Of a stretch of 64,000 nt of DNA, positions 6,945-15,506 are shown in pieces. The stretch lies in assembly GCF_026616195.1 (NCBI RefSeq), contig NZ_JANHDH010000001.1, positions 1,054,001-1,118,000 on the forward strand, given 5' to 3'. Both the position numbers and the translations under genes were made by a program. Every line of letters begins with the position of its first letter. Position 1 is the first letter of the stretch. The stretch comes from Haloarchaeobius amylolyticus. GTDB lineage: Archaea; Halobacteriota; Halobacteria; Halobacteriales; Natrialbaceae. The notes under the pieces are model-generated. The model ran no database searches, was not told where the DNA came from, and saw only the letters and a program-made list of their open reading frames with translations.

Positions 6945-7520
6945 TCAACAGAAGTTCTGCGTGACGTAGACCGAGGTGTTGCCCATCGTCTCGTCGACCT
7001 CGACGACCACGCCGACGCCCTCGCGGTACCAGTAGTCGGAGAGGAGGTTCTCGCGGTGGCCGGTCGAGTTCATCCAGCCCTCGACGGCGCGGGTCGCGAT
7101 GTCCTCGTCGCTGTAGTTCACGCCCGTAAAGGAGACGTAGAAGACGTTCTCGCCGCCGTAGACGACGCTCTCACCGTCGGCACGGATGCGGCAGTCGTAC
7201 CGGAACTCGAGGTACCGGTCGAGGACGCTCTCGCCCGCGGGCGAGACGTGACCGACGTAGTCGTTCTCGGCCATGTCGCCGCTGTGGTAGCGGCTCACCT
7301 CGGCCAGTGACGAGTCGAAGACGAGCGGCCGGAGCCCGCGCTCGGCACGGACGTCGTTCACCTGGGCGTGGATGGCCGCCTCGATGGCCGCGCTATCCAG
7401 TTCCGCGGGCGTCTCCGGTGGTGGCGCATACTGTGCCTCGACGGGGACGAGCGACGGGTTCAGCGCCAGGACGAAGGCGCCGATGGACAGGACGAGCAGG
7501 AGTCTGGCCAGTGAACTCAC
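6945..7520 (-). CDS. secreted CAP (SCP-like) domain protein
   Basis: A 191-residue exported protein. A hydrophobic signal (LARLLLVLSIGAFVLALN, residues 4-21) is followed by a CAP domain: AQVNDVRAERGLRPLVFD, HVSPAG and a late HRENLLSDYWYREGVGV, with the CAP His (YHSG...) and Glu positions present. CAP proteins act outside the cell; roles range from proteolysis to ligand binding and are rarely known in archaea. Two Cys (in YDCRIR and at the C-terminal NFC) could form a disulfide. It converges on the metallo-hydrolase with 18 bases between stops. Confidence 0.85.
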   Translation of the reverse strand: MSSLARLLLVLSIGAFVLALNPSLVPVEAQYAPPPETPAELDSAAIEAAIHAQVNDVRAERGLRPLVFDSSLAEVSRYHSGDMAENDYVGHVSPAGESVLDRYLEFRYDCRIRADGESVVYGGENVFYVSFTGVNYSDEDIATRAVEGWMNSTGHRENLLSDYWYREGVGVVVEVDETMGNTSVYVTQNFC

Positions 7521-7583
7521 GTGAGAACGGAGGCGACCGCGCCGAATAAGCGCGCGCTGGGGCCGCAGTAGCGCCCTACGGCG

Positions 7584-8117
7584 TCAGTAAGTCGGGTTCT
7601 CCTCGGGAACGCCGTCACGTTGGTTGACGACGCGCGCCCAGACGAACAGCCCGTCCGAGAGCCGGTTGAGGTACTGGATGGCCTCCTCGTTGACCGGGTC
7701 GTTGGCGGCCATCGCGACCGCCCGGCGCTCGGCGCGCCGACAGACCGCCCGGGCGTGGTGGAGCCGCGACCCCTTCTCCGAGCCGGTCGGGAGGATGAAC
7801 GACTGGAGTGGCTCCAGCTCGTCGTCGTAGGCGTCGATCCAGTCCTCGACCTGGTCGACGTGCTCCTCCTCGATGACGGGGTCGTCCTCGTCGGGGTCGG
7901 GGTTCGCGAAGTCCGCCTGGACGATGTGGAGGTGGTTCTGGATGCCCTCTAACTTCTCGTCGACGTCGTCGTGGCCGGTCGGGCGGACCGTCCCGATGAG
8001 CGCGTTCAGCTCGTCGACGGTCCCGTAGGCCTCGATGCGCGGGCTCGTCTTCGAGATGCGCGACATGTCTCGGAGGTCGGTCATGCCGTCGTCGCCACGG
8101 CCGGTGTATATCTTCAT
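7584..8117 (-). CDS. PduO-type cob(I)alamin adenosyltransferase
   Basis: Transfers the adenosyl group of ATP to cob(I)alamin or cobyrinic acid diamide to form the B12 coenzyme. The 177-residue protein shows the PduO N-terminal ATP motif KIYTGRGDDGMTDL, the helix with VDELNALIG, and the C-terminal SRLHHARAVCRRAERR and YLNRLSDGLFVWAR segments typical of this five-helix bundle. ATG 8117 starts the conserved MKIYTGRGD; longer upstream frames are not family-like. No other cobalamin genes are nearby. Confidence 0.93.
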   Translation of the reverse strand: MKIYTGRGDDGMTDLRDMSRISKTSPRIEAYGTVDELNALIGTVRPTGHDDVDEKLEGIQNHLHIVQADFANPDPDEDDPVIEEEHVDQVEDWIDAYDDELEPLQSFILPTGSEKGSRLHHARAVCRRAERRAVAMAANDPVNEEAIQYLNRLSDGLFVWARVVNQRDGVPEENPTY

Positions 8118-8359
8118 GTCCGTGCCTTCGGCCGGCCGGCACTTAACTTGGGACGCGACGGAAGCCGTTGCCCGTTCGTCGAGACCCCTGCTGGACACCG
8201 GAAGGAGATTTGGTATCGTGGCATGCGGTTTAATCTGGTCGCGAGGACGAAACCGGCGCGAATCCCACCATACGAGAGTACGCCCGGGAGACGCCCGCTG
8301 TGTATCGTCTGCCAATCGTCTGACGTAAATTGATATGCATGGCAATCACAGACAATGCT

Positions 8360-8596
8360 ATGGCACTCCCGAACGCCCGCGTCTCGCCGGAGGAGGTCTT
8401 CGAGTCGTTCGCCGAGGACACCGTCGCGGAGGTGATCGCGCTCGCGGACGAGGACGATACCCCTGGCACGACAGCCGTCGAGTCGGACGAGTTCGAGGGC
8501 TTCCTCGCGGACGAACAGCGAGACGAACCCGTGGCGGTCGCCGGCCCCGAGGCGGACCCGGCCGAGGAGCTCGACCTCGACGAACTCTTCTCGTGA
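8360..8596 (+). CDS. short acidic hypothetical protein
   Basis: A 78-residue acidic protein (MALPNARVSPEEVFESFAED...) ending in an Asp/Glu-Leu motif (EELDLDELFS). No known domain seen. The ATG at 8360 lies about 27 bases after an AT-rich gtaaattgatat (8325-8336), as expected for a leaderless start; an upstream in-frame ATG at 8339 is the alternative. It precedes the zinc-ribbon gene by 48 bases. Function unknown. Confidence 0.6.
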   Translation: MALPNARVSPEEVFESFAEDTVAEVIALADEDDTPGTTAVESDEFEGFLADEQRDEPVAVAGPEADPAEELDLDELFS

Positions 8597-8644
8597 GCGC
8601 CGCGGACCGAATCCATAAAGTTCCACGGCGTCCGAGCGCACCGT

Positions 8645-8812
8645 ATGAGTCTTGAGATCGACCACTACTGTCCCGACTGCGAGGACGACGAGACCTTCTA
8701 CCGCGCCGCGAGCACCGAGATGCACCTCGGCGAGAAGGTGAAGTGGCACTGCACAGAGTGCGACTACGGGTTCGTCAAGATCGGCGCGAACGTCGACACC
8801 AGCGAAGCCTGA
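8645..8812 (+). CDS. 55-residue zinc-ribbon protein
   Basis: A 55-residue protein with two CxxC knuckles: CPDC (residues 9-12) and CTEC (residues 38-41), separated by a charged segment with TFYRAASTEMHLGEK and followed by DYGFVKIGAN. This is a classical zinc-ribbon layout, and small proteins of this kind (DUF7838-like) are widespread in haloarchaea. ATG at 8645 follows a short gap after the preceding gene; GC bias at third positions is high. Probably binds one zinc; partner unknown. Confidence 0.8.
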   Translation: MSLEIDHYCPDCEDDETFYRAASTEMHLGEKVKWHCTECDYGFVKIGANVDTSEA

Positions 8813-8885
8813 ACCGTCATCTTCTGCCGTCGAAGCCGGGGTCTACGTCGGTACACCGGCATCTTCCCACCGGAAAACGAGAGTG

Positions 8886-9575
8886 CTACTCCTCCAGCGC
8901 CGCCTGCAGCCCGGTGTCGACGGTGTACCACCAGGACTTCTCGGGGACGAGTTCCTGCCCGTTCACGAAGAACGTCGGCGTCCCCCGGACGCCCCGGTCG
9001 ATGCCGGACTGCCGGTCCGCCGTCACGGTCGGGCGGTGTGTGCCGGCTTTCGCCTCGGCGACGACCGCCTTCGGGTCTGCCCCGACCGTGCGGGCGGCGT
9101 CCTCGATAGTCTTCCAGCTCATCGCCGATTGGCGCTCGTAGGCCGCCTTCGAGAACGCGAAGAAGGCGTCCATCCCCTCGCTCGCCTGCACGCTGCGGCC
9201 GGCCATCGCGACGTTCCAGGACCACTCGTTCAGCGGAATCGGGAAGTCGCGGTGGATGTAGTAGACGTCGCCCGTCGAGAGGTACTTCTCCTCGACCTTC
9301 GGGAGCGTGTCGAGGTGGAAGGTGCTGCAGTGGCCGCACATGTAGTCGGTGTAGGCCTCGATGACGACCGGGGCGTCCAGGTCACCGAGGGTCGGTTCCG
9401 CGAGCAGCGACGCCTCGCCGGACCCGGGTGTCTCGGCGCCCTGTGTGTCACCTGTCGGTCCATCCGCGGCCGGGGCCGAGCCGTTCGTCAGATTGCCCGT
9501 ACAGCCGGCGAGCGCGGTGGCCGCGCCGACGCCGAGTCCCCGGAGGAGCCATCGTCGTGAGGTCTGCTTCGTCAT
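8886..9575 (-). CDS. Tat-exported DsbA-like thiol-disulfide lipoprotein
   Basis: A 229-residue protein with a Tat motif (SRRWLLRGLG), a lipobox LAGC (Cys about residue 25) and a DsbA/thioredoxin-fold domain. The redox centre CGHC lies in YTDYMCGHCSTFH (about residue 78), and the cis-Pro loop is GVRGTPTFFVNGQ near the C-terminus, as in DsbA/BdbD proteins. It would act on the outer face of the membrane in disulfide formation or exchange. Anchoring through a lipid at the Cys is inferred. No DsbB-like partner is adjacent. Confidence 0.9.
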   Translation of the reverse strand: MTKQTSRRWLLRGLGVGAATALAGCTGNLTNGSAPAADGPTGDTQGAETPGSGEASLLAEPTLGDLDAPVVIEAYTDYMCGHCSTFHLDTLPKVEEKYLSTGDVYYIHRDFPIPLNEWSWNVAMAGRSVQASEGMDAFFAFSKAAYERQSAMSWKTIEDAARTVGADPKAVVAEAKAGTHRPTVTADRQSGIDRGVRGTPTFFVNGQELVPEKSWWYTVDTGLQAALEE

Positions 9576-9821
9576 ACCTGTAGTAACGTGTCGGTCAGCG
9601 ATAAGGGGTTACAGTGGCGTAGTGAGCTATCACACCCTACAGCAGCCAGATATAAACCGCATACTGCGATAGCAAATCCGGGTTCCGAGTGAACGCGGAG
9701 GCTCCAGAGAACCGGGTCGAGAAGCGCTCTCCGTGGTGAAACGCGTCGCTACGGCTCGAGAACAGGGCCAGCTGAACGGAACAGGAACGACGAGAACGAA
9801 CCGGACGGGGTGCGAGTGGGC

Positions 9822-11240
9822 TTACTCGTCGGGCAGCGACTGCCAGGAGAGGCGCAGGTCGCGGGCCGCCGAGGTCTGGTCGATACGGCGGGCCGTGGTG
9901 CGCTCGGGGGCCGCCGCCAGCGTCTCGTCGTCCTCGGCCGCGACCGCGTTGAACGCGTGGGCGAGCTGGTCGAGCGTCCCCTTGTTCTCGATCTCGGTCG
10001 GCTCGGTCATCAGCGCCTCGCTGACGATCTCGGGCCACTTCGTCGTCGGCGGGTGGACGCCGTAGTCCAGCATGCGCTTTGCCACGTCGGCGGCGTCCTG
10101 GTCGCCCGCGCTCGCGACGAACTCGTGGTGGAACGGCCCGTAGGGGACCTCGTAGTCCACCTGGGTCGCCAGGTAGTTGGCGTTCAGCACCGCCTTCGCG
10201 CTGGCGTCACGCAGGCCGGGGTCGCCCAGCCGGGCGATGTAGGCGTACGTCTTGAGCAGGACGAGCCAGTTGCCGAGGTAGCCGTGGACCTTCCCGACGG
10301 AGTGCTCGGGGTCGACGAGTTCGTAGGTGCCGTCGTTTCGCGCGACCTGCGGCCGCGGGAGGAACGGCGCGAGGTCGTCGACCACACCGACCGGGCCGGC
10401 GCCGGGGCCACCGCCGCCGTGGGGCGTCGCGAACGTCTTGTGGACGTTGTAGTGCATGATGTCGAAGCCCATGTCGCCGGGGCGGGCCCGGCCGAGCAGG
10501 GCGTTGAGGTTCGCGCCGTCGTAGTAGAGGAGCCCGCCCGCGTCGTGGACCATCTCCGCGATGGTCTCGATGTCGCGCTCGAACAGCCCGAGGGTGTTCG
10601 GGTTGGTGAGCATGAGCAGGGCGGTGTCCTCCGAGAGCGCGGCCTCGAGCGCCTCGAGGTCGACCCGGCCGTCGTCGCCGCCGGGGAGTTCGACCACGTC
10701 GAAGCCGGCGAGGGCGGCGCTGGCGAAGTTCGTCCCGTGTGCGCTCTCGGGGACGATGATCTCCGAGCGGTCCTCGCCGTTGTGCTCGTGGTAGGCCTTC
10801 GCGACGAGGACGCCGGTGAACTCACCGGCCGCGCCCGCGGGCGGCTGGAGCGTCACCGCGTCCATCCCGCCGATACGGCCGAGGTAGTCCTGCAGGTCGT
10901 AGAGGATCTCCAGGGTGCCCTGGATGCTCCCCTCCGAGCGGTCCGGGTGGACCGCGCCCGAGTCGAGGGCCGCCACGTCCTCGGTGAACTTCGGGTTGTA
11001 CTTCATCGTACAGGACCCGAGGGGGTACGGCCCGGACTCGACGCCGTAGTTCATCTCCGAGAGCCGGGTGTAGTGCCGGGCGATCTCGGGTTCGGAGAGG
11101 ACTGGGAGTTCGAGCGAGTCCCGGGTCAGGTCGTCGGGCAGCGGCGAGTCGTCGAGGTCTGCCTCGCTGGTGTGCTTCTCCGAGAGCAGCGGTTCGTAGC
11201 GCTCCTCGTCGTGGGTCCAGCGCGCCTGGTCGAACTTCAT
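9822..11240 (-). CDS. gcvPB: glycine dehydrogenase (decarboxylating) subunit 2, P-protein
   Basis: The 472-residue C-terminal half of the split glycine cleavage P-protein, which decarboxylates glycine with PLP and passes the aminomethyl group to lipoyl-GcvH. The PLP Lys is in [16 protein letters not shown] (about residue 270), with the usual Gly-rich loop after it. The start ATG overlaps the gcvPA stop by 4 bases (ATGA), implying coupled translation. The in-frame upstream extension inside gcvPA is not used. Length and motifs are complete. Confidence 0.95.
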   Translation of the reverse strand: MKFDQARWTHDEERYEPLLSEKHTSEADLDDSPLPDDLTRDSLELPVLSEPEIARHYTRLSEMNYGVESGPYPLGSCTMKYNPKFTEDVAALDSGAVHPDRSEGSIQGTLEILYDLQDYLGRIGGMDAVTLQPPAGAAGEFTGVLVAKAYHEHNGEDRSEIIVPESAHGTNFASAALAGFDVVELPGGDDGRVDLEALEAALSEDTALLMLTNPNTLGLFERDIETIAEMVHDAGGLLYYDGANLNALLGRARPGDMGFDIMHYNVHKTFATPHGGGGPGAGPVGVVDDLAPFLPRPQVARNDGTYELVDPEHSVGKVHGYLGNWLVLLKTYAYIARLGDPGLRDASAKAVLNANYLATQVDYEVPYGPFHHEFVASAGDQDAADVAKRMLDYGVHPPTTKWPEIVSEALMTEPTEIENKGTLDQLAHAFNAVAAEDDETLAAAPERTTARRIDQTSAARDLRLSWQSLPDE

Positions 11241-12577
11241 CGTGCCACCTCCGCGAGGGTCTCGACGAAGGCATCCAGTTGCGCGTCGGTCGCGCCCGTG
11301 ACACACACCTGAATCTCGTGTTCGCCGACGACGTGGACCGCGAAGCCCTCCGCTTCGAGGTCCTCCGCGATAGCCTTCGCGGGCTGGTCGGTGTGGGCGA
11401 CGAACTCCCGGAAGTGATGCCGGTCGTGGACCGGCGCCTTCACGCCGACGATGTCCGAGACGCGGGACGCGAGTTCCTCGGCGCGGGTGACCGACTCGTT
11501 CGCGAGGTCGGCCAGCCCGTCGGGGCCGAGGACGGCCGCGTGCATGGCCGCCCGGAGGGCGACCCACGCCTGGTTCGTACAGATGTTCGAGGTCGCACGC
11601 TCCCGGCGGATGTGCTGTTCGCGGGTCTGGAGCGTGAGGGTGTAGGTCCGCTTGCCGTCGGCGTCCTCGCTGGCGCCGACGAGGCGGCCCGGCACCTGCC
11701 GGACGTAGTCCTCGCGGGTGGCGAACAGCCCGAGGCCCATCCCGTAGCTGGTGGGCATCCCGAGCACGTCGGCCGCGCCGACGACCACGTCCGCGCCGAC
11801 GCTCGCCGGTTCCTGGAGCAGGGCGAGCGCGACCGGATCCGAGCCGAGGGTGAACAGCGCGTCGTTCTCGTCGGTCAGGTCGCCGATGGCCGCGAGGTGC
11901 TCCTCCACGCAGCCCCGGACCGTCGGGTTCTCGGCGTACACCATGACCGTGTCGTCGCCGACGCGCTCTGCGAGGGCGTCGAGGTCGACGTTCCCGTCGG
12001 CCATCGGGTACGACTCGACGACGAGGTCGGTGCCGGCGACGTAGTTGGCCAGCACCTCGCGTCGGCCCTCCGCGAGCTGGTCGGGGACCAGCACCTGCGT
12101 CCCCGAAGTCTGGCGCAGGCGGTCGGCGAGCGTCGCCGCCTCGCCGAGCGCGGTCGCGGCGTCGTACATGGAACAGTTCGCGACACCGAGGCCGGTCAAC
12201 TCGACCAGCATCGACTGGTACTCGAACAGCGCCTGCAGGAACCCCTGCGTGATCTCCGGCTGGTACTGCGTGTAGGAGGTGAGGAACTCCGAGCGAAGCG
12301 AGAGGTGGTCGACCACCGACGGGACGTAGTGGCCGTAGTGGCCCCGCCCCAGGAGTTCGGTCAGGTCCTCGTTGCGGTCGAGTGTCGCTGCTACTTCGGC
12401 CCGAACGGTCCGTTCGTCGCGTGCCTCGATACCGAACTCGCCGTCGAACAGGACGCTCTCCGGGATGTCGAAGAGGTCGTCCTCGCTGTCGACGCCGATG
12501 GCATCGAGCATCGCCTCGGTGTCCGCCCGGGTGTGCGGCGCGAATGGGCTGCCCTGTGTCGTGTCGTGTCCACTCAT
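11237..12577 (-). CDS. gcvPA: glycine dehydrogenase (decarboxylating) subunit 1, P-protein
   Basis: The 446-residue N-terminal half of the split P-protein; it forms the heterotetramer with GcvPB and shapes the glycine/PLP pocket. Family segments [42 protein letters not shown] and [17 protein letters not shown] are present. It lies 266 bases downstream of gcvH, a gap with its own TATA-like cttacttatcc on the minus strand (about 12729-12739), so gcvPA-gcvPB may have a separate promoter from gcvT-gcvH. Confidence 0.95.
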   Translation of the reverse strand: MSGHDTTQGSPFAPHTRADTEAMLDAIGVDSEDDLFDIPESVLFDGEFGIEARDERTVRAEVAATLDRNEDLTELLGRGHYGHYVPSVVDHLSLRSEFLTSYTQYQPEITQGFLQALFEYQSMLVELTGLGVANCSMYDAATALGEAATLADRLRQTSGTQVLVPDQLAEGRREVLANYVAGTDLVVESYPMADGNVDLDALAERVGDDTVMVYAENPTVRGCVEEHLAAIGDLTDENDALFTLGSDPVALALLQEPASVGADVVVGAADVLGMPTSYGMGLGLFATREDYVRQVPGRLVGASEDADGKRTYTLTLQTREQHIRRERATSNICTNQAWVALRAAMHAAVLGPDGLADLANESVTRAEELASRVSDIVGVKAPVHDRHHFREFVAHTDQPAKAIAEDLEAEGFAVHVVGEHEIQVCVTGATDAQLDAFVETLAEVAR

Positions 12578-12843
12578 GGTGTCACTGGTGTGCTACGGTG
12601 TGCGCGTACTCGCCCGCTGGTGCCCCGCGTGAGCGTCCAGCGACCGATGTTTCGATTCACAATAGCGCGCTTGGGACTACTGGCATATGATTGCCGTGGT
12701 TCGCCCCGCGAGTGTGTGCACGTTAGTGGATAAGTAAGGGCCAGTCCTCGAAGAGATACGCTCGTTCCTGCACACTCACCGGCAAGATTTTCACGACTCG
12801 CGACCGGTGCGGTCGGCAGGACCGTGCGAGAGCGGTCCGTCGG

Positions 12844-13227
12844 TCAGGCGACCTGGTCGGCGTACTCGTCCGCGCTCAGCAGGTCCGCCAGTTCGGACTC
12901 GTCCGCGAGGGCGACCTCGAGCATCCAGCCGTCGCCGAAGGGGTCGTCGTTGACGAGTTCCGGCGCGTCGAACAGCTCCTCGTTGACCTCGGTGACTTCG
13001 CCGGAAACCGGCGCGTAGAGGTCCGAGACCGCCTTGATGGACTCGATGACGCCGAACGCCTCGCCCTGTTCGATCTCGTCGCCCGCCTCGGGGAGTTCGA
13101 CGAACACCACGTCGCCCAGTTCGTCCTGTGCGAAGTCCGTGATGCCGATGCGGACGGTGTCGCCGTCGCGCAGTGCCCATTCGTGCGATTCCTCGTACTT
13201 CCGGTCGTCAGGTGTCTCGAAGCTCAT
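12844..13227 (-). CDS. gcvH: glycine cleavage system H protein
   Basis: A 127-residue lipoyl carrier that shuttles the aminomethyl group between P-, T- and L-proteins. The lipoylated Lys is Lys65 in [20 protein letters not shown], and the family hallmark ESHEWA is at residues 13-18. The start overlaps the end of gcvT by 4 bases. The acidic C-terminus is typical of halophiles. No lipoate-attachment gene is adjacent. Confidence 0.96.
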   Translation of the reverse strand: MSFETPDDRKYEESHEWALRDGDTVRIGITDFAQDELGDVVFVELPEAGDEIEQGEAFGVIESIKAVSDLYAPVSGEVTEVNEELFDAPELVNDDPFGDGWMLEVALADESELADLLSADEYADQVA

Positions 13228-14333
13228 TGGTTGCGTTCGTAGAAGGGGAGTGGTTCGACGACTGCCTTCTTGGCCCGGCCGCGGACCATGATATGCAGCC
13301 GGGTCTCGGGGTCGGCGAAGTCGGTCGGTACGTAGCCGAGGCCGATGGGTTCGTCCAGCGTCGGACTCATCGTCCCGCTGGTGACGGTCCCGATGACGGT
13401 GTCGTCCGTGTCGGCGATGTCGTAGCCGTGGCGGGGGACGCCGCGGTCGACGAGCCGGAAACCGACGAGTTCCTCCTCGACGCCGTCCTCCCTGGCGGCC
13501 TCGAGGGCGTCACGGCCGACGAACTCGGTGTCGAGTTTGACGGTGAAGCCGATACCGGCCTCGTAGGGGTTCCGGGGCTGGTCCTCCGGGTGGAAGTCCT
13601 GCCCCGAGAGGAGCAGGCCGGCCTCCAGCCGGAGGGTGTCACGCGCCCCGAGCCCGCAGGGCTGGACGTCGTCGAACGTCTCCCACACGTCGACGGCGTC
13701 GTCCCACGGGACGACCAGTTCGAACCCGTCCTCGCCGGTGTACCCCGTCCGGGCGACCAGGCACTCCGCGCCCGCCACGTCTGTGTAGCGGGCCGAGAAG
13801 CGCGAGAGGTCGGCCACGCTGTCGGCGGCCGCCTCCGCGACGTGGTCGACCGCGTCCGGCCCCTGGACCGCGAACATCGCGTAGTCCTCGGTCCGGTCGG
13901 TGACCGTCGCGTCGAGGTCCCACTCGTCGCGGTGGTCGGTCCACCGCGACAGCATCTCCTGTTCGTGGCCCGCGTTCGGGACGAACAGGTACGTCGGGTC
14001 CTCGTCGTCAGCCTCGTCCGGGTAACGGTACAGGACCGTGTCGTCGAGGATGACCCCGTCCTCGCGGCAGATACAGGCGTACTGCGAGTCGCCGGGACCG
14101 AGTCGCTCGACGTCGTTGGTGGTCAACCGCTGCATCAGCCGGGTCGCGTCCGGCCCGGACACTTCTATCTCGCCCATGTGCGACACGTCGAAGATGCCGA
14201 CACTGGTGCGAACGGCCTCGTGTTCGGCGCGGATGCCCGCGAACTCGACGGGCATGTCCCAGCCGCCGAACTCGGTGAACGTCGCGCCGGCCGCGTCGTG
14301 TTGCTCGCGCAACGGGGGTGTCCTCAGGGCCAT
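13224..14333 (-). CDS. gcvT: glycine cleavage system T protein (aminomethyltransferase)
   Basis: The 369-residue T-protein moves the methylene group from aminomethyl-lipoyl-GcvH to the folate carrier, releasing ammonia. Folate-domain segments [38 protein letters not shown] and [12 protein letters not shown] are in order; the C-terminal barrel is complete. ATG 14333 fits the family start MALRTPPL; a longer upstream frame is not conserved. It is the first gene of the gcvT-gcvH pair. Confidence 0.95.
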   Translation of the reverse strand: MALRTPPLREQHDAAGATFTEFGGWDMPVEFAGIRAEHEAVRTSVGIFDVSHMGEIEVSGPDATRLMQRLTTNDVERLGPGDSQYACICREDGVILDDTVLYRYPDEADDEDPTYLFVPNAGHEQEMLSRWTDHRDEWDLDATVTDRTEDYAMFAVQGPDAVDHVAEAAADSVADLSRFSARYTDVAGAECLVARTGYTGEDGFELVVPWDDAVDVWETFDDVQPCGLGARDTLRLEAGLLLSGQDFHPEDQPRNPYEAGIGFTVKLDTEFVGRDALEAAREDGVEEELVGFRLVDRGVPRHGYDIADTDDTVIGTVTSGTMSPTLDEPIGLGYVPTDFADPETRLHIMVRGRAKKAVVEPLPFYERNQ

Positions 14334-14546
14334 ATCGGCACCCACTCTCGCCGGCAAGTAATGTTTTCGTATCCCGGCCGACCGGTCACCGGTTCTTCCG
14401 TTCGTTCCGAGGTGTTCCGGCGTGAATCGGTGGGGTATCCGGGTCACCGACCCCACCGGGTGCGGGTGGCCGCAGGGGAACCCGACACCGACCGGAATCA
14501 GAACCCACTACAGGACCGCACCACCAACCCCACAGCAAGACCACGC

Positions 14547-14945
14547 ATGACACGCTTCGACGCGACGACGGAGCCGACCCGCATCGAACTGGTCGCCGAC
14601 GCCATCGCGGCTCACCGCGAGCGCGGCAGTGCCGCGACGACGCTGACGGTCGAGCCGACCGACGCGGACCGCGAGATCGGCCACGGGGCGCCGTGGATCC
14701 AGTACTTCGAGGGGACGGTCGCGCTGGACTGCACCGACTACGAACTGGAGCAGCTGAAGAAGTTGCTCGACGACTTCCCGTCGTTCAGCATCGACGAGCT
14801 GGTCACGCCCGAGGAGGCCGAGGGGACCCACGCCCGGGTGACGGCCCGAACTGACGACGAACGGATCGGTCAGTTCGTCGACCGTGTGTTCCGGGAAGTG
14901 TTCGACAGGTCCGAGGGGTACCGGCTGTGGGTCGCTGAAATTTGA
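14547..14945 (+). CDS. conserved haloarchaeal hypothetical protein (DUF7975-like)
   Basis: A 132-residue soluble acidic protein (TRFDATTEPTRIELVADAIAAH... DRSEGYRLWVAEI) with no catalytic motif that I recognise. Segments APWIQYFEGTVALDCTDYELEQLKKLLDDFPSF and FVDRVFREVFDRS suggest an alpha/beta fold. ATG 14547 is chosen because the upstream frame is poorly coding. It precedes the UspA-permease unit but is separated by a TATA-like box. Function unknown. Confidence 0.7.
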   Translation: MTRFDATTEPTRIELVADAIAAHRERGSAATTLTVEPTDADREIGHGAPWIQYFEGTVALDCTDYELEQLKKLLDDFPSFSIDELVTPEEAEGTHARVTARTDDERIGQFVDRVFREVFDRSEGYRLWVAEI

Positions 14946-14958
14946 CTCGAAGACAGAG

Positions 14959-14966
14959 AACTATTT
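14959..14966 (+). promoter_or_regulatory. TATA-like box for the UspA-permease unit
   Basis: aactattt lies 26-33 bases before the ATG at 14992, the spacing expected for a leaderless haloarchaeal transcript that would start at the short leader frame. Confidence 0.45.
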
Positions 14967-14991
14967 GGTCGGTGGGCTTCTAGGCCCGACC

Positions 14992-15075
14992 ATGAGACAT
15001 ACCCTGAGAGGCAAGACTATCGCCAAGCCGGAGCGCCGGTGCGACCATTCGATCGCGGACGGGGGTGGTGGGTGA
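14992..15075 (+). CDS. possible 27-residue leader peptide coupled to UspA gene
   Basis: ATG to TGA frame of 27 residues (MRHTLRGKTIAKPERRCDHS...). Its TGA (15073-15075) shares its last base with the ATG of the UspA gene, so translation of the leader would deliver ribosomes to that start. The ATG sits at leaderless distance from a TATA-like box. Third-position GC is lower than in long genes here, so either a recently evolved or a regulatory peptide, or chance. Confidence 0.4.
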   Translation: MRHTLRGKTIAKPERRCDHSIADGGGG

Positions 15076-15506
15076 TGGAGTCGGACCTGCTCTCCCACCC
15101 GGTCGTCCCCGTCGCGGGCGAGAAGGACGCCCACGCGACGCTCGACGCACTTCTCCCGTACCTCACCGAGGAATCGCGGCTGACCATCGTCCACGTCGTC
15201 GAGAAGGCCGGCGGCGCGCCCGACAAGGCCTCCGTCGAACAGCGCGAGGAGTACGCCCAGGAGGCCTTCGACGCCGCGGCCGAGCACTGCGAGGAGGCCG
15301 GTATCGAGTACGAGACGAGACTGGCCTACGGCCGGAACGTCTCGAAGGCCATCTTCGACGCCGCGACGGAGGTCGACGCGACCGCGGTCGCGTTCGTCCC
15401 GCGGAAGGGGAGTCGCCTCCTGCGGTTCATCACCGGCGACACGACGCTGGACCTCGTGACGGAGGCCGAACTGCCGGTCATCGCGCTTCCCGGGGGTGAC
15501 GGATGA
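15075..15506 (+). CDS. universal stress protein (UspA domain)
   Basis: A 143-residue single UspA domain (HPVVPVAGEKDAHATLDALLPYL... VEKAGG... AYGRNVSKAIFDAA... EADLPVIALPGG-type ending). The classical nucleotide-loop GxGxxG(S/T) is replaced by PRKGSRLLRFITGDTTLDLV, so ATP binding is uncertain. The stop overlaps the start of the APC permease by 4 bases (ATGA), so it is co-translated with that transporter and probably modulates it, as the permease itself carries UspA tails. Confidence 0.85.
   Translation: MESDLLSHPVVPVAGEKDAHATLDALLPYLTEESRLTIVHVVEKAGGAPDKASVEQREEYAQEAFDAAAEHCEEAGIEYETRLAYGRNVSKAIFDAATEVDATAVAFVPRKGSRLLRFITGDTTLDLVTEAELPVIALPGGDG

Noticed and set aside
12578-12843. Glycine riboswitch upstream of gcvPA
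   Set aside because: The spacer lacks a recognisable paired-aptamer pattern, and such riboswitches are essentially bacterial; only a TATA-like box was seen.
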